A stretch of DNA of 64,000 bases from Stutzerimonas stutzeri (GTDB taxonomy: Bacteria; Pseudomonadota; Gammaproteobacteria; Pseudomonadales; Pseudomonadaceae): assembly GCF_013522825.1 (NCBI RefSeq), contig NZ_JAAMQZ010000007.1:62001-126000 (forward strand), in the 5' to 3' direction. Below, in pieces: positions 27,785 through 35,928 of this stretch (position 1 is the stretch's first letter; each line of letters opens with the position of its first letter). The notes under the pieces are model-generated. The model made no database searches. It worked only from the letters and a program-made list of their open reading frames with translations, and was not told where the DNA came from. The position numbers were made by a program, and so were the translations under genes.

Positions 27785-28642
27785 ATGCCGCTTGCCCAAC
27801 TGATCACGCCCCAGCAACTGGCCGAACGCCTGCAACAGCCGGACCTGATCATCCTCGATTGCCGCTTCGCTCTGGATGATCCCCAGTACGGCCAGCGCAG
27901 CTACGACCAGGCCCATATCCCCGGCGCCCGCTTCGCCGATCTGGAAAAAGACTTGTCCGGCCCGGTGACTCCCGGCAAGACCGGTCGCCACCCGCTGCCG
28001 GAGCCCAGGCAACTGCTCGCCAGATTCCAGGCCTGGGGGCTGAATGGCGAGAGCCAGGTGGTGCTCTACGACGACGGCCCCGGCGCCTTCGCCGCCCACG
28101 CCTGGTGGCTGCTGGTCTGGCTGGGCAAGCGCGACGGCCTCCATCTGCTCGACGGCGGACTGCAGGCCTGGCGCGAGGCCGGACTGCCGCTCGACGACAA
28201 GCGCCCCGTCCTCACACCGGGCACGCTGCAGGGCGCTCCGGACACCCGCCTGACCATCGACGCGGCAACGCTCTCGAACCAGCTTGCAACGCCTGAACTG
28301 ACGCTGCTCGACGCCCGTGCCCTGCCACGCTTTCTCGGCGAGGTAGAGCCCATCGACCCTGTTGGGGGGCACATTCCCGGCGCCCATTGCCTGCCCTTCA
28401 GTGACAATCTCGATACCGACGGACGCTTCCTGCCACCCGAGCAGTTGCGTATGCGCTTCGAGCAGCACTTGGACGCGAAATCGCTCGATACCCTGGTGGC
28501 GTACTGCGGCTCCGGCGTAACGGCCTGCCACAACCTGTTCGCCCTCTGCCTGGCCGGTTATCCACTGGCCAGGCTGTATCCGGGTTCGTGGAGTGAATGG
28601 ATCACCGATCCACAGCGCCCGGTCGCTCGCTCGCAGGATTAG
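27785..28642 (+). CDS. sseA: Two-domain rhodanese (3-mercaptopyruvate/thiosulfate sulfurtransferase)
   Basis: Transfers sulfur from 3-mercaptopyruvate or thiosulfate to an acceptor. The 285-residue product has two rhodanese domains. The first is inactive-like (LIILDCRFALDDPQYGQRSY, about residues 20-39). The second carries the active cysteine in VAYCGSGVTACHN (about residue 240). CGSGVT is typical of SseA-type mercaptopyruvate sulfurtransferases rather than classical rhodanese. GGAG precedes the ATG; earlier in-frame ATGs lie in the rnd promoter region. The substrate is inferred. Confidence 0.88.
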   Translation: MPLAQLITPQQLAERLQQPDLIILDCRFALDDPQYGQRSYDQAHIPGARFADLEKDLSGPVTPGKTGRHPLPEPRQLLARFQAWGLNGESQVVLYDDGPGAFAAHAWWLLVWLGKRDGLHLLDGGLQAWREAGLPLDDKRPVLTPGTLQGAPDTRLTIDAATLSNQLATPELTLLDARALPRFLGEVEPIDPVGGHIPGAHCLPFSDNLDTDGRFLPPEQLRMRFEQHLDAKSLDTLVAYCGSGVTACHNLFALCLAGYPLARLYPGSWSEWITDPQRPVARSQD

Positions 28643-28653
28643 CGATACCAGCC

Positions 28654-28782
28654 CTACCCCGGCTTCAACGCCAACAGGACGAAGCCGCAGATAATACCCG
28701 CCAGGGCGATCAGCCAGCCGATCCGGTGCGCGCGGTTCTTCTGCGCCTGACGAACCGGGTCCACGGGTTTCTTTTTTCTCAC
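28654..28782 (-). CDS. Small single-span membrane protein
   Basis: A 42-residue protein beginning at a GTG with GAGGTG five bases ahead. It has a basic head (MRKKKPVDPVRQAQKNRAHR) and one hydrophobic helix (IGWLIALAGIICGFVLLAL), so an inner-membrane protein with its N-terminus in the cytoplasm is likely. It is convergent with the sulfurtransferase gene, which ends 11 bases away. Function unknown. Confidence 0.6.
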   Translation of the reverse strand: MRKKKPVDPVRQAQKNRAHRIGWLIALAGIICGFVLLALKPG

Positions 28783-29023
28783 GCATCCACCTCGAAAAAT
28801 ACAAAGGCCATCCGGGCAGCAGGCAATTGAGCGCCGCCCGCGCAAAGCGGCACGCAAGCTACGACGCTCCGCGCTTGCGTGCAAGCCTTCAGGCGCCACC
28901 ATGGCCGCTCTTTCAAAAGGATATAGGCGTCGGAACATCGGCGTTCAACGGGTCAATCCCCGTGCCCGGGTTCGTCAACGTCGCTACGGCGAGTTCCTGC
29001 TTCGCGAGGACTCAGGCCCGCCC

Positions 29024-29446
29024 TCAGGACGTCTTCTTGTCGCCCTTGCCCAAGGATGTGCCGCCCGCCTTGGCGAAGGCCTTGATCACGTCGCGCACCA
29101 CCTTGCGCTGCTCGGCTGGCAATGCCAGAAAGGCGTCGATGGCTTCGCGCTCGCGGTAGAAGTTCGGATCTTCCCACTGCGCCCGCTGCTCGCGAATCGC
29201 CGATACCGCGCGGTCGCCAAAGCGCAGGGCCTGAGGCTCGACCTTCAGCCATTGGGCGATGACCTGGAGTTTGTCCTGCGACGGAATGGATTTTCCACCC
29301 AGCCAGCGCGACACCGCCTGGAAAGTGACTGAGCGCCCCCAATAACGGGAATTGAACTCCCTTTCAAGAACGGCAGGACGATCAGGGTAACCGGCAGCAA
29401 GCATGGCGCTGCGCAGGCGTTCGGCGAATTCCATTTTTTCATTCAT
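29024..29446 (-). CDS. Helix-turn-helix DNA-binding protein
   Basis: A 140-residue protein with an N-terminal Cro/CI-like helix-turn-helix (VTFQAVSRWLGGKSIPSQDK, about residues 40-59). A C-terminal helical part (REAIDAFLALPAEQRKVVRDV) is common in Pseudomonas phage-repressor-like regulators. The start MNEKMEFAERL is chosen by similarity to such proteins from memory; no good ribosome site is visible. Its target genes are unknown and no operator is obvious in the 240-base gap to the next gene. Confidence 0.75.
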   Translation of the reverse strand: MNEKMEFAERLRSAMLAAGYPDRPAVLEREFNSRYWGRSVTFQAVSRWLGGKSIPSQDKLQVIAQWLKVEPQALRFGDRAVSAIREQRAQWEDPNFYREREAIDAFLALPAEQRKVVRDVIKAFAKAGGTSLGKGDKKTS

Positions 29447-29689
29447 GGAGGCGGACGTTAAGTGCCCACCCCAGGACAGACTGAACATTCAGTTGTGTTA
29501 AAAATTGAATTCATGCTTTCATTCACCCACAGGAAAGCCAGGAAGGAGCGCCGGCACGTGATTCGACCATGCGCGGCTCGTTTCGTCTGCGTCCATGCGC
29601 TCCGCGAGCCATACAAATCCGTCACGACACACAACGTCTGAAACCGAGGCCGTGGCCCAAGCACGAAGCGGGCAACGAGAGGAAAAGGA

Positions 29690-30223
29690 ATGCCTACCCT
29701 TCATCATGTGACGTTCGAGAACCACACCCTTTGCGTCCTGCATCGGCCCGATGGTGTCCTGCTGCTGGACGGCCCTCCGCTGGCGCAGCTGCTCGGTTAT
29801 CCCGACGATTTCGGCGCACTGCATGCTCATTGCCGCACCGAAGGTTTCGCATTCGGCAACCAGCCGCGACCGACGATCTGGATCGACATGCACAATGCCT
29901 ATCGTCTGATATTCCACAGCGAACTGCCGATGGCCGAGCGCCTCGCGCACTGGCTCAGTCATTGGTTGCTGCCGCACTTCAGCAGGCGCTGGCAGCCTCA
30001 GACCTTGCGCGCCTACATTGGCGGGCAGCATCTACGGGTACTGAGCTGGCAAGGCGAATGCTGGATTACCTATAACGATGCGCTCGGCACACTGGACCAG
30101 AACCTGCTGAAGACCCTGGCGCAGTGCGTGGCGCCTCCCACCGACCCGATAACGACGAGCGCGCCCGTGGAGCCACTCTGGGCTGCGGACGCAACGGGCC
30201 GGAACTCGCCATCCGAGCCATGA
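29690..30223 (+). CDS. Conserved hypothetical protein, possibly BRO-N-like
   Basis: A 177-residue protein with an AGGAAAAGGA ribosome site directly before the ATG. The N-terminus (LHRPDGVLLLDGPPLAQLLG, about residues 17-36, then YPDDFGALHAHC) has the look of the BRO-N/phage antirepressor fold, where a hydrophobic strand leads into a helix starting PPLAQLLGY. This is a weak resemblance. The tail is Thr/Pro-rich. It ends two bases from the convergent CAP-domain gene. Confidence 0.6.
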   Translation: MPTLHHVTFENHTLCVLHRPDGVLLLDGPPLAQLLGYPDDFGALHAHCRTEGFAFGNQPRPTIWIDMHNAYRLIFHSELPMAERLAHWLSHWLLPHFSRRWQPQTLRAYIGGQHLRVLSWQGECWITYNDALGTLDQNLLKTLAQCVAPPTDPITTSAPVEPLWAADATGRNSPSEP

Positions 30224-30224
30224 T

Positions 30225-31076
30225 TCAGGGCGTGCCGAACAGCGCCGTCCAGTAGATGCCCGCATCGCTCTGCGGATCGACCGCATAAGCCGCGCCCAGC
30301 TCGCCGAATTGCGGATTCATCAGGTTCGCACAATGACCGGGGCTGGCCAGCCAGCCGTCGACCACCTTGTCCGGCGCATCCAGCGCGGCGGCGATATTTT
30401 CACCGATCAGCCGCCCGTCATAGCCCGCCAGCTCCGCACGGTCGCCCGGCGTGCGCCCATCACTGCCGAGATGGCTGAAGAAATTGCCGTTGGCCATGGC
30501 CCGACTGTGCCCCTCGGCAGCCTCGCCCAGCCTGGCGTTCCATACCAGCGGCGGTGCCGCAACGAAGGACTGCTCGCCACACCGGCGCGCCTGGCTGCGC
30601 GCGACGTTGATCCCCTCCAGCAGTTTCTGCCCTTCCACCAGCCAGTCGCCCAGGCCGCCGCTCAGCAGAGGCCGCGCCAGCACGATGCGCCAGTCACGGC
30701 CTTCACGGCTTACGCCGATATCGATGAACTGCGGGTCCAGCAGGATCTTGCAGAAGCTTTCGCGCAAGGCGGTCATGGCCGCCTGGCTGTCGCGCGGCCC
30801 GGACAGGCTGATCGCGCTCGCATTGCTGAAGGGATAGGCCTTGGCGTTCAACGCCGGCTGCAAATCGACCTGTCCTTGTACAGACAAGACCAGGCGCAAA
30901 TCGGGTAGCAGCGGCGGCAACGCCTCGAACGCCTGTCCCGCGCAACTGCGCACTTCGCTGCGATAGTGATTGATCGACTCGACGAGCCGCAGCTCTTCGG
31001 TCGCACTGGCGGCACCAGCACCTATCAGCCCCAGCGCCGACAAGGCGAAACGTACAAGCGATGACTTAATGCGCAT
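30225..31076 (-). CDS. Secreted CAP/SCP-domain protein with a partial internal duplication
   Basis: A 283-residue exported protein (signal MRIKSSLVRFALSALGLIGA). The CAP domain occupies about residues 150-283, with WNARLGEAAEGHSRAMANGN, FFSHLGSDGRTPGDRAELAG, IGENIAAAL and SPGHCANLMNP; bacterial homologues are often called YkwD-like. The region after the signal repeats the first helix and loop of the CAP domain: INHYRSEVRSCAGQAFEALPP versus the later INVARSQARRCGEQSFVAAPP. The N-terminal half therefore looks like a degenerate second copy. Function unknown. GGGAG precedes the ATG. Confidence 0.8.
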   Translation of the reverse strand: MRIKSSLVRFALSALGLIGAGAASATEELRLVESINHYRSEVRSCAGQAFEALPPLLPDLRLVLSVQGQVDLQPALNAKAYPFSNASAISLSGPRDSQAAMTALRESFCKILLDPQFIDIGVSREGRDWRIVLARPLLSGGLGDWLVEGQKLLEGINVARSQARRCGEQSFVAAPPLVWNARLGEAAEGHSRAMANGNFFSHLGSDGRTPGDRAELAGYDGRLIGENIAAALDAPDKVVDGWLASPGHCANLMNPQFGELGAAYAVDPQSDAGIYWTALFGTP

Positions 31077-31168
31077 GAAGTGCTCCCTGACCTGGCTGCC
31101 CCAATGATCGTGCAGCGCGCCGCAAAGCACCAGCCATCCGCTACGCGGCTCCTGAGCGGCGTTCCGGC

Positions 31169-33118
31169 TCAGCGCGGGTTGATCACTCCATCGCGCTCGG
31201 CGAGGAACGACGTCGGTGGCGAGCCGTCGGCATTGAGCTGGTAGATCTCGACCGGCCTGCCGCCGGGGTCGAGCACCAGCAGGCCGATGCCGCTGCCGTT
31301 CCACAGCCGCTCGCCAGCCTGGCTGCGATCCGGCACGCGCGGCACGACTTCCAGTCGGCGGCGCTTGGTCAGCCAGTTCAGCGGTGACCAGGGCGCGTAA
31401 AGCCAGCGATTGAGACGGTCGAACCAGTCCAGCAGGCTCCGGGGAAATTCGTTCTTCACGCCGCTGCTGGTGATCTGCCAGAGCTGCGGGCCGGCGTCAC
31501 GATCACGGATGTGCAGCTCGTAGACGAACGAGTAATGCACGTCACCGGAGAGAATCACGTAGTTACCGGGCGTTCGCGAGTGGCGGAAGATGTTCATCAT
31601 CACGTGGGCGGCGCCGCGATGCGCCATCCAGTTTTCCGCATCGACCAGCAGCGGCTGCCCCGCCCAGCTGAAGATGCGCTGGATCACTTCGATCAGTTTC
31701 ACGCCGAACATCGGCGCCGGCGAGACGATCAGCACCGACGGCTTGTCGAGGATGTTCTGCTGGAATTCGCTCAGCGCCTCCCAGTCCATCAGGCCCGAAG
31801 GTCGGCTGAGGTTGCGCTCGCTGCGCCAGCGGCGGGTGCGCGTGTCCAGCACCACCAGCGGCGGCTCGGTGGCCAGCTCGTAACCCCAGCCACGGAACTG
31901 GCGCAGGTCTTCGATCAGGTGGTCCTGCGGTTCGCTATCCAGCCAGGCGTCGCGGGCCGAATCCATCAGCTGCTGGGTCTGCGCCAGCAGCTCGGCGAAG
32001 CGCTCGGGCTGGTTGCCCCAGGCCTGGCACAGCAGGTAGGCGATCAGCGCATTGCCGATGATCCGCCGCGACAGGGGATGGCCGTAGGCGGTCTGCTCCC
32101 AGCGCGCCGAGAGGTTCCAGTCGTCGGTGATGTCGTGGTCGTCGAAGATCATCAGCGACGGCACGTGTGCCAGCGCCCGCGCAACCCGTGACAGGCCCTG
32201 GACGAACGCTCGCAGGCAGTCCTCTTCGCGGCGGTAGCGCTCGGCCTGCTCGGCGGTGAGCGAACCCGGCATGGCCGGCGCGATCAGCGACCAGGGCAGC
32301 GGCGACCAGACCAGCAGGTACATGGCCATGACTTCGCCGAAGGTGATCAGGTGGTTGTGCCCGTTGGCGGTGGTGAACACCGGCTTTTCCACGCCGCCGA
32401 AGAAGCGCTCGCGCAGCGCCTCGTTGGACTTGAACGCCGGCAGCAGGTCCTCGCGCCGGTAATAGGTGGCCGGATGGCGGAACAACTCCTCGCTGTCGTC
32501 CACCACCGCGCCTTCCAGTCGCTCGCCATACAGCCCGAGCCGGCGCACCAGCGCATGGATGGCCACCAGCATCGGGCCGGCGACATCGTCGGCGTACACC
32601 TGGTCACCGCTCATCAGCAACAGCGCCGGTCGGCCCTGGGGGTTGTCACGCCCGTTGGAGAGCAGCTCGTCGACGCACAGCAGGCCGTCCCTGGCCGGGT
32701 GGTGCGGTTTGCGGCAGGAGCCATGCAGTACACGGTCGAGCCGGGATTTGATGACGAAGCTGGGCCGCGCCGCGCCGTCGTACAGCAAATGCGGCGCCCA
32801 GTCGGCGGTGCCCTGTTCTTCTTGGCCGCCGATGCGCAGGTCGTATTCGATCAGGCAATCGGTCGGCAGCGGCTCGTCCAGCGACACGTCGATCAGGTGC
32901 AGCACGGCATCGCGACCGAACGGCAGCTGCTGGCATGTCGTCCCGTCCAGCGCTACGACGCGACGCAGCTGATGCGCTTGGCTTTCGACAATCAGCGAAA
33001 GCTGCAACGGACGCGAGCCCACCAGCCAGAACACCAGCCGAGTGGGCTCGACGCGACGCAGTAGCGGGCCGGCAAGCACCGGGGGGAGTGTTTCGGCGGT
33101 GAAATTTGCTTCGATCAA
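31169..33118 (-). CDS. PhoD-like alkaline phosphatase family protein
   Basis: A ~649-residue metallophosphatase. Motifs of the PhoD superfamily are clear: LLLMSGDQVYADDVAGP (about residues 172-188), SLMIFDDHDITDDWNLS (about 322-338) and YVILSGDVHYSFVYEL (about 520-535). The N-terminal domain (GPLLRRVEPTRLVFWLVG) is the beta domain often fused to these enzymes. No signal peptide is visible, so it is probably cytoplasmic. The start is uncertain: a TTG at 33118 or a GTG 14 codons further on; upstream frame lacks homology and overlaps the neighbour's control region. Substrate unknown. Confidence 0.75.
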   Translation of the reverse strand: MIEANFTAETLPPVLAGPLLRRVEPTRLVFWLVGSRPLQLSLIVESQAHQLRRVVALDGTTCQQLPFGRDAVLHLIDVSLDEPLPTDCLIEYDLRIGGQEEQGTADWAPHLLYDGAARPSFVIKSRLDRVLHGSCRKPHHPARDGLLCVDELLSNGRDNPQGRPALLLMSGDQVYADDVAGPMLVAIHALVRRLGLYGERLEGAVVDDSEELFRHPATYYRREDLLPAFKSNEALRERFFGGVEKPVFTTANGHNHLITFGEVMAMYLLVWSPLPWSLIAPAMPGSLTAEQAERYRREEDCLRAFVQGLSRVARALAHVPSLMIFDDHDITDDWNLSARWEQTAYGHPLSRRIIGNALIAYLLCQAWGNQPERFAELLAQTQQLMDSARDAWLDSEPQDHLIEDLRQFRGWGYELATEPPLVVLDTRTRRWRSERNLSRPSGLMDWEALSEFQQNILDKPSVLIVSPAPMFGVKLIEVIQRIFSWAGQPLLVDAENWMAHRGAAHVMMNIFRHSRTPGNYVILSGDVHYSFVYELHIRDRDAGPQLWQITSSGVKNEFPRSLLDWFDRLNRWLYAPWSPLNWLTKRRRLEVVPRVPDRSQAGERLWNGSGIGLLVLDPGGRPVEIYQLNADGSPPTSFLAERDGVINPR

Positions 33119-33245
33119 GACGGATTCGCAGTGGGTGACCGGGGTCGCATTGTGACAGCAGCGGCGATGACTGTGTCGCCTGGCAACCCCGTTCGCCTCG
33201 CCGGCGATGGCCAAGCAGCGATCCGGCTGGCTATGATCACCCGTC

Positions 33246-33644
33246 ATGACGACTCTTGCGCTCCGCCCGCCCTGCCCGCCCGGCACCTGCGACTGCAGGC
33301 GCGACGAGCTGCTGGAAAATCCCGAGGCGGACTGGCGCATCCTGCGCCTGACCCTGCATGAAGAAAAGCGCCTGCTCGACCGTCTGGAGCATATCCAGAG
33401 CCTAGCGGATCTCGAACGCATGCAGCAAAAAATGCAGGAGCAGCTCGGCATCCGCCTGAGCGTAACCCCCGGCCACGGCGAAGTACGCAGCATGCGCGGC
33501 ATCGCCATCGAGTTCACCGAACAGCCGGGGCTGTGCCGCAAGACCCGCCGCTCGATTCCCGCCGCGATCCGCCGCGCCCTGACACAGCATCCCCAGATCG
33601 CCTGGCGCCTGCTCGACGCCCACGACCTGTTGGGCGACAGTTGA
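33246..33644 (+). CDS. Conserved hypothetical protein with Cys-rich N-terminus
   Basis: A 132-residue protein not assigned to a known family. The N-terminus has CPPGTCDCRRDELLENPEAD (Cys at about 10, 15 and 17), followed by a long charged helix (LRLTLHEEKRLLDRLEHIQS) and a basic C-terminal half (CRKTRRSIPAAIRRALTQH). The cysteine group could bind a metal. It is divergent from the PhoD-like gene. Codon use is like that of its neighbours, which supports it being real. Confidence 0.65.
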   Translation: MTTLALRPPCPPGTCDCRRDELLENPEADWRILRLTLHEEKRLLDRLEHIQSLADLERMQQKMQEQLGIRLSVTPGHGEVRSMRGIAIEFTEQPGLCRKTRRSIPAAIRRALTQHPQIAWRLLDAHDLLGDS

Positions 33645-33751
33645 GTGGCCACCTCCGACTCTTCACACCTATCCAGCCGGTGAACCTTGACTTACAGCTT
33701 GCCGCTGCTGCCGAATACTAAACTATAATAATTCGTATTTGAGACGGCGCT

Positions 33752-34453
33752 ATGCCTCAAGCTCTGCAACGACAGATTCTCGCCATCGAGGACGATCCCA
33801 TCTTGGGCTCGCACCTCAAGACCTCCCTTGAAGCTCACGGCTTCGATGTAACGCTCGTCGATGAAGGCGTCAATGGCCTGGCATTGGCGAGTGACATGGA
33901 CTTCGACCTTATCCTGCTCGATGTCCTGCTGCCGGAACTGAACGGCCTGGAATTGCTCGCCAGGCTGCGACGCAGCCGCAATACACCGGTGCTGATGATG
34001 TCTGCGCTGGGCTCCGAGACCGACCGTATCCAGGGGTTCCACAGCGGCGCCGACGATTACCTGCCCAAACCGTTCAGCATCGAGGAGCTGCAGGTAAGGA
34101 TTGCAGCGATCCTGCGGCGCGTGGACTACGAGAAAACGCCTCCGGCAGCCGCCGAGGACGATGTACTGCTGTTCGATGACCAGAGCAGCGACCTGCGCCA
34201 TGAAGGTCGCCGAATCGGCCTGACCTCGACCGAATACCGCCTGCTCAAATTGCTGCACGAATCGATCGGCGAGGTGCTCAGCAAGCCGTTTCTTTATCAG
34301 CAGGTGCTGCACCGGGGATTTTCCCAGCATGATCGCAGCCTGGACATGCACATCAGCAATATCCGCCGCAAGCTGTCGCGCGAAGGCGTGAATCGGGTTC
34401 GGCTCGAATCGGTCTGGGGCAAGGGTTATCTCCTGAGCAGACAGGACAGCTGA
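33752..34453 (+). CDS. OmpR-family response regulator (PirR/PfeR-like)
   Basis: A 233-residue regulator. The receiver domain (about residues 8-122) has the acidic pair in AIEDDPILG, phosphorylatable Asp57 in LILLDVLLPELNG and Lys in YLPKPFSIEEL. The winged-helix DNA-binding domain (about 140-233) has LTSTEYRLLKLLHE and VWGKGYLLS. It is one base from the sensor kinase gene and 1.5 kb upstream of a TonB-dependent receptor, the arrangement of pirRSA and pfeRSA in P. aeruginosa. The most likely role is activating the receptor gene when a cognate siderophore is present. Confidence 0.88.
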   Translation: MPQALQRQILAIEDDPILGSHLKTSLEAHGFDVTLVDEGVNGLALASDMDFDLILLDVLLPELNGLELLARLRRSRNTPVLMMSALGSETDRIQGFHSGADDYLPKPFSIEELQVRIAAILRRVDYEKTPPAAAEDDVLLFDDQSSDLRHEGRRIGLTSTEYRLLKLLHESIGEVLSKPFLYQQVLHRGFSQHDRSLDMHISNIRRKLSREGVNRVRLESVWGKGYLLSRQDS

Positions 34454-35785
34454 ATGCCTGGCCGCCACTCGATATTCTGGAAGCTCGTCATCCTGGTCGC
34501 CAGCTTCTGCTTGTCGATGATCTGGGCGGCCGATCATATCGGCCACCAGATCGACCATCACACCTCTTATCTTTCGAAGGAAGCGCATAGCGTCCTCGAA
34601 GACTATGCCGCCGAAGCGGACGTAGCGCTGCGCCAGGGGCCGGCAGCCTTGAGTCAATGGCTGGCTGAACTGCGCCAGCGAGAAAATGGCTGGGCGGCTG
34701 TGGTGGATCGCCAACTGCTTTCTCGAAGCGACCAGGAGCTGACCGAAGACGAGTACCAGTTACTCACCTTCGTGCGCCACTATGACTGGCCCATGAGTCG
34801 CCGAAGCAAGCACCTGCCGCTGGTCAGCATTCCACTCGCAGAGGCGGACGACCAACTGATCATGCGCCTGCCCGAGCGCATGCGCCCCTGGCGCAACCAC
34901 ACACTGCTGACCCTGCTGGCGGTATACCTGCTGCCAGTGCTCTTCTCCGTACTGTTCTGCGGATTGCTTTATGCCCTGCTGATCTCGCCACTGGAACGCC
35001 TGCGCCGACAGGCCAACGCGCTGCGTGGTAATCATCTCGACGTGCTGCCGCCACCGGAGATTGCGCTTCGGCGCGACGAACTGGGTGAACTGGGGCGTTC
35101 GTTGGTCTATCTGACCCAGCGCCTGCGCAATGCCATTACCCAGCAACAGCAGCTGCTGCGCGATCTGTCTCACGAATTACGCACACCTTTGAGTCGCCTG
35201 CGAGTGGCCTGCGAAAGCGAGCTACAGGCCGACGAGTTACGCCAGCGCACCGAGCGTGAAGTCGGCAGCATGCAACAACTGGTGGACAACACACTGGAAC
35301 TGGCCTGGCTGGACAGCGAGCGACCCCGCTTCGAGTGCCAACCGGTGGACATCGAGGCCCTGTGGGAGGTGCTTTGCGAGGATGCCTGTTTCGAGTCGGG
35401 CTGGCCGCGCGAACGCATCCGTTCGGAGCTGCCGGAGGGCTGCCTGGTACTCGGCAACCTCAACGCGCTGGCCCAGGCCATGGAAAACGTCCTGCGCAAC
35501 GCCATCCGCCACTCCCCCGAACAGGGCATCGTCTGCCTGACGGCCAGGCGCACGGAGGGCTGGTGGAACCTGAGTATCGAAGACCAGGGGAGCGGCGTGT
35601 CGGAGAGCGACCTGAAGGTGATCTTTCGCCCCTTCTCCCGCCTCAGCGCCGCACGACCGGGTGGCGACGGTTTCGGCCTGGGACTGGCCATCGCACACGG
35701 CATGGTGCGCATGCAGGGCGGTCGGATCTGGGCGGAGAACGGACAGTCCGGCCTGCGGGTGACGATTCGGTTACAAGATGTATAG
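34454..35785 (+). CDS. Sensor histidine kinase (PirS/PfeS-like)
   Basis: A 443-residue inner-membrane kinase that starts right after the regulator's stop codon. Transmembrane helices lie at about 8-26 and 150-178, enclosing a periplasmic sensor domain of about 120 residues. A HAMP segment follows, then the dimerisation box LLRDLSHELRTPLSRLR with phospho-acceptor His240 and an ATPase domain (NVLRNAIRHSPE, DQGSGV, GFGLGLAIAHGMV). The pairing with a TonB-dependent receptor suggests it senses iron-siderophore status in the periplasm; the ligand is not predictable. Confidence 0.88.
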   Translation: MPGRHSIFWKLVILVASFCLSMIWAADHIGHQIDHHTSYLSKEAHSVLEDYAAEADVALRQGPAALSQWLAELRQRENGWAAVVDRQLLSRSDQELTEDEYQLLTFVRHYDWPMSRRSKHLPLVSIPLAEADDQLIMRLPERMRPWRNHTLLTLLAVYLLPVLFSVLFCGLLYALLISPLERLRRQANALRGNHLDVLPPPEIALRRDELGELGRSLVYLTQRLRNAITQQQQLLRDLSHELRTPLSRLRVACESELQADELRQRTEREVGSMQQLVDNTLELAWLDSERPRFECQPVDIEALWEVLCEDACFESGWPRERIRSELPEGCLVLGNLNALAQAMENVLRNAIRHSPEQGIVCLTARRTEGWWNLSIEDQGSGVSESDLKVIFRPFSRLSAARPGGDGFGLGLAIAHGMVRMQGGRIWAENGQSGLRVTIRLQDV

Positions 35786-35795
35786 TTTGTAAATG

Positions 35796-35832
35796 ATCTT
35801 TACTATCAAATGAGAATACATAGCATTCACGC
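35796..35832 (+). promoter_or_regulatory. Candidate Fur box / promoter of the receptor gene
   Basis: An AT-rich stretch between the kinase and the receptor contains AATGAGAATACATAGCATT, whose first half matches the Fur box GATAATGAGAATCATTATC well and the second half poorly. Similar AT-rich sequence precedes the regulator gene. Iron control is plausible but unproven. Confidence 0.35.
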
Positions 35833-35928
35833 CAGATCGGCGTAGCCGCGCCTGTGCCTCGACCGGGCGCCGGCATCCGGGCCGCTGAAAACAATGATGC
35901 GTGGATGATTCTCAGGGAGTTGCTGGTA

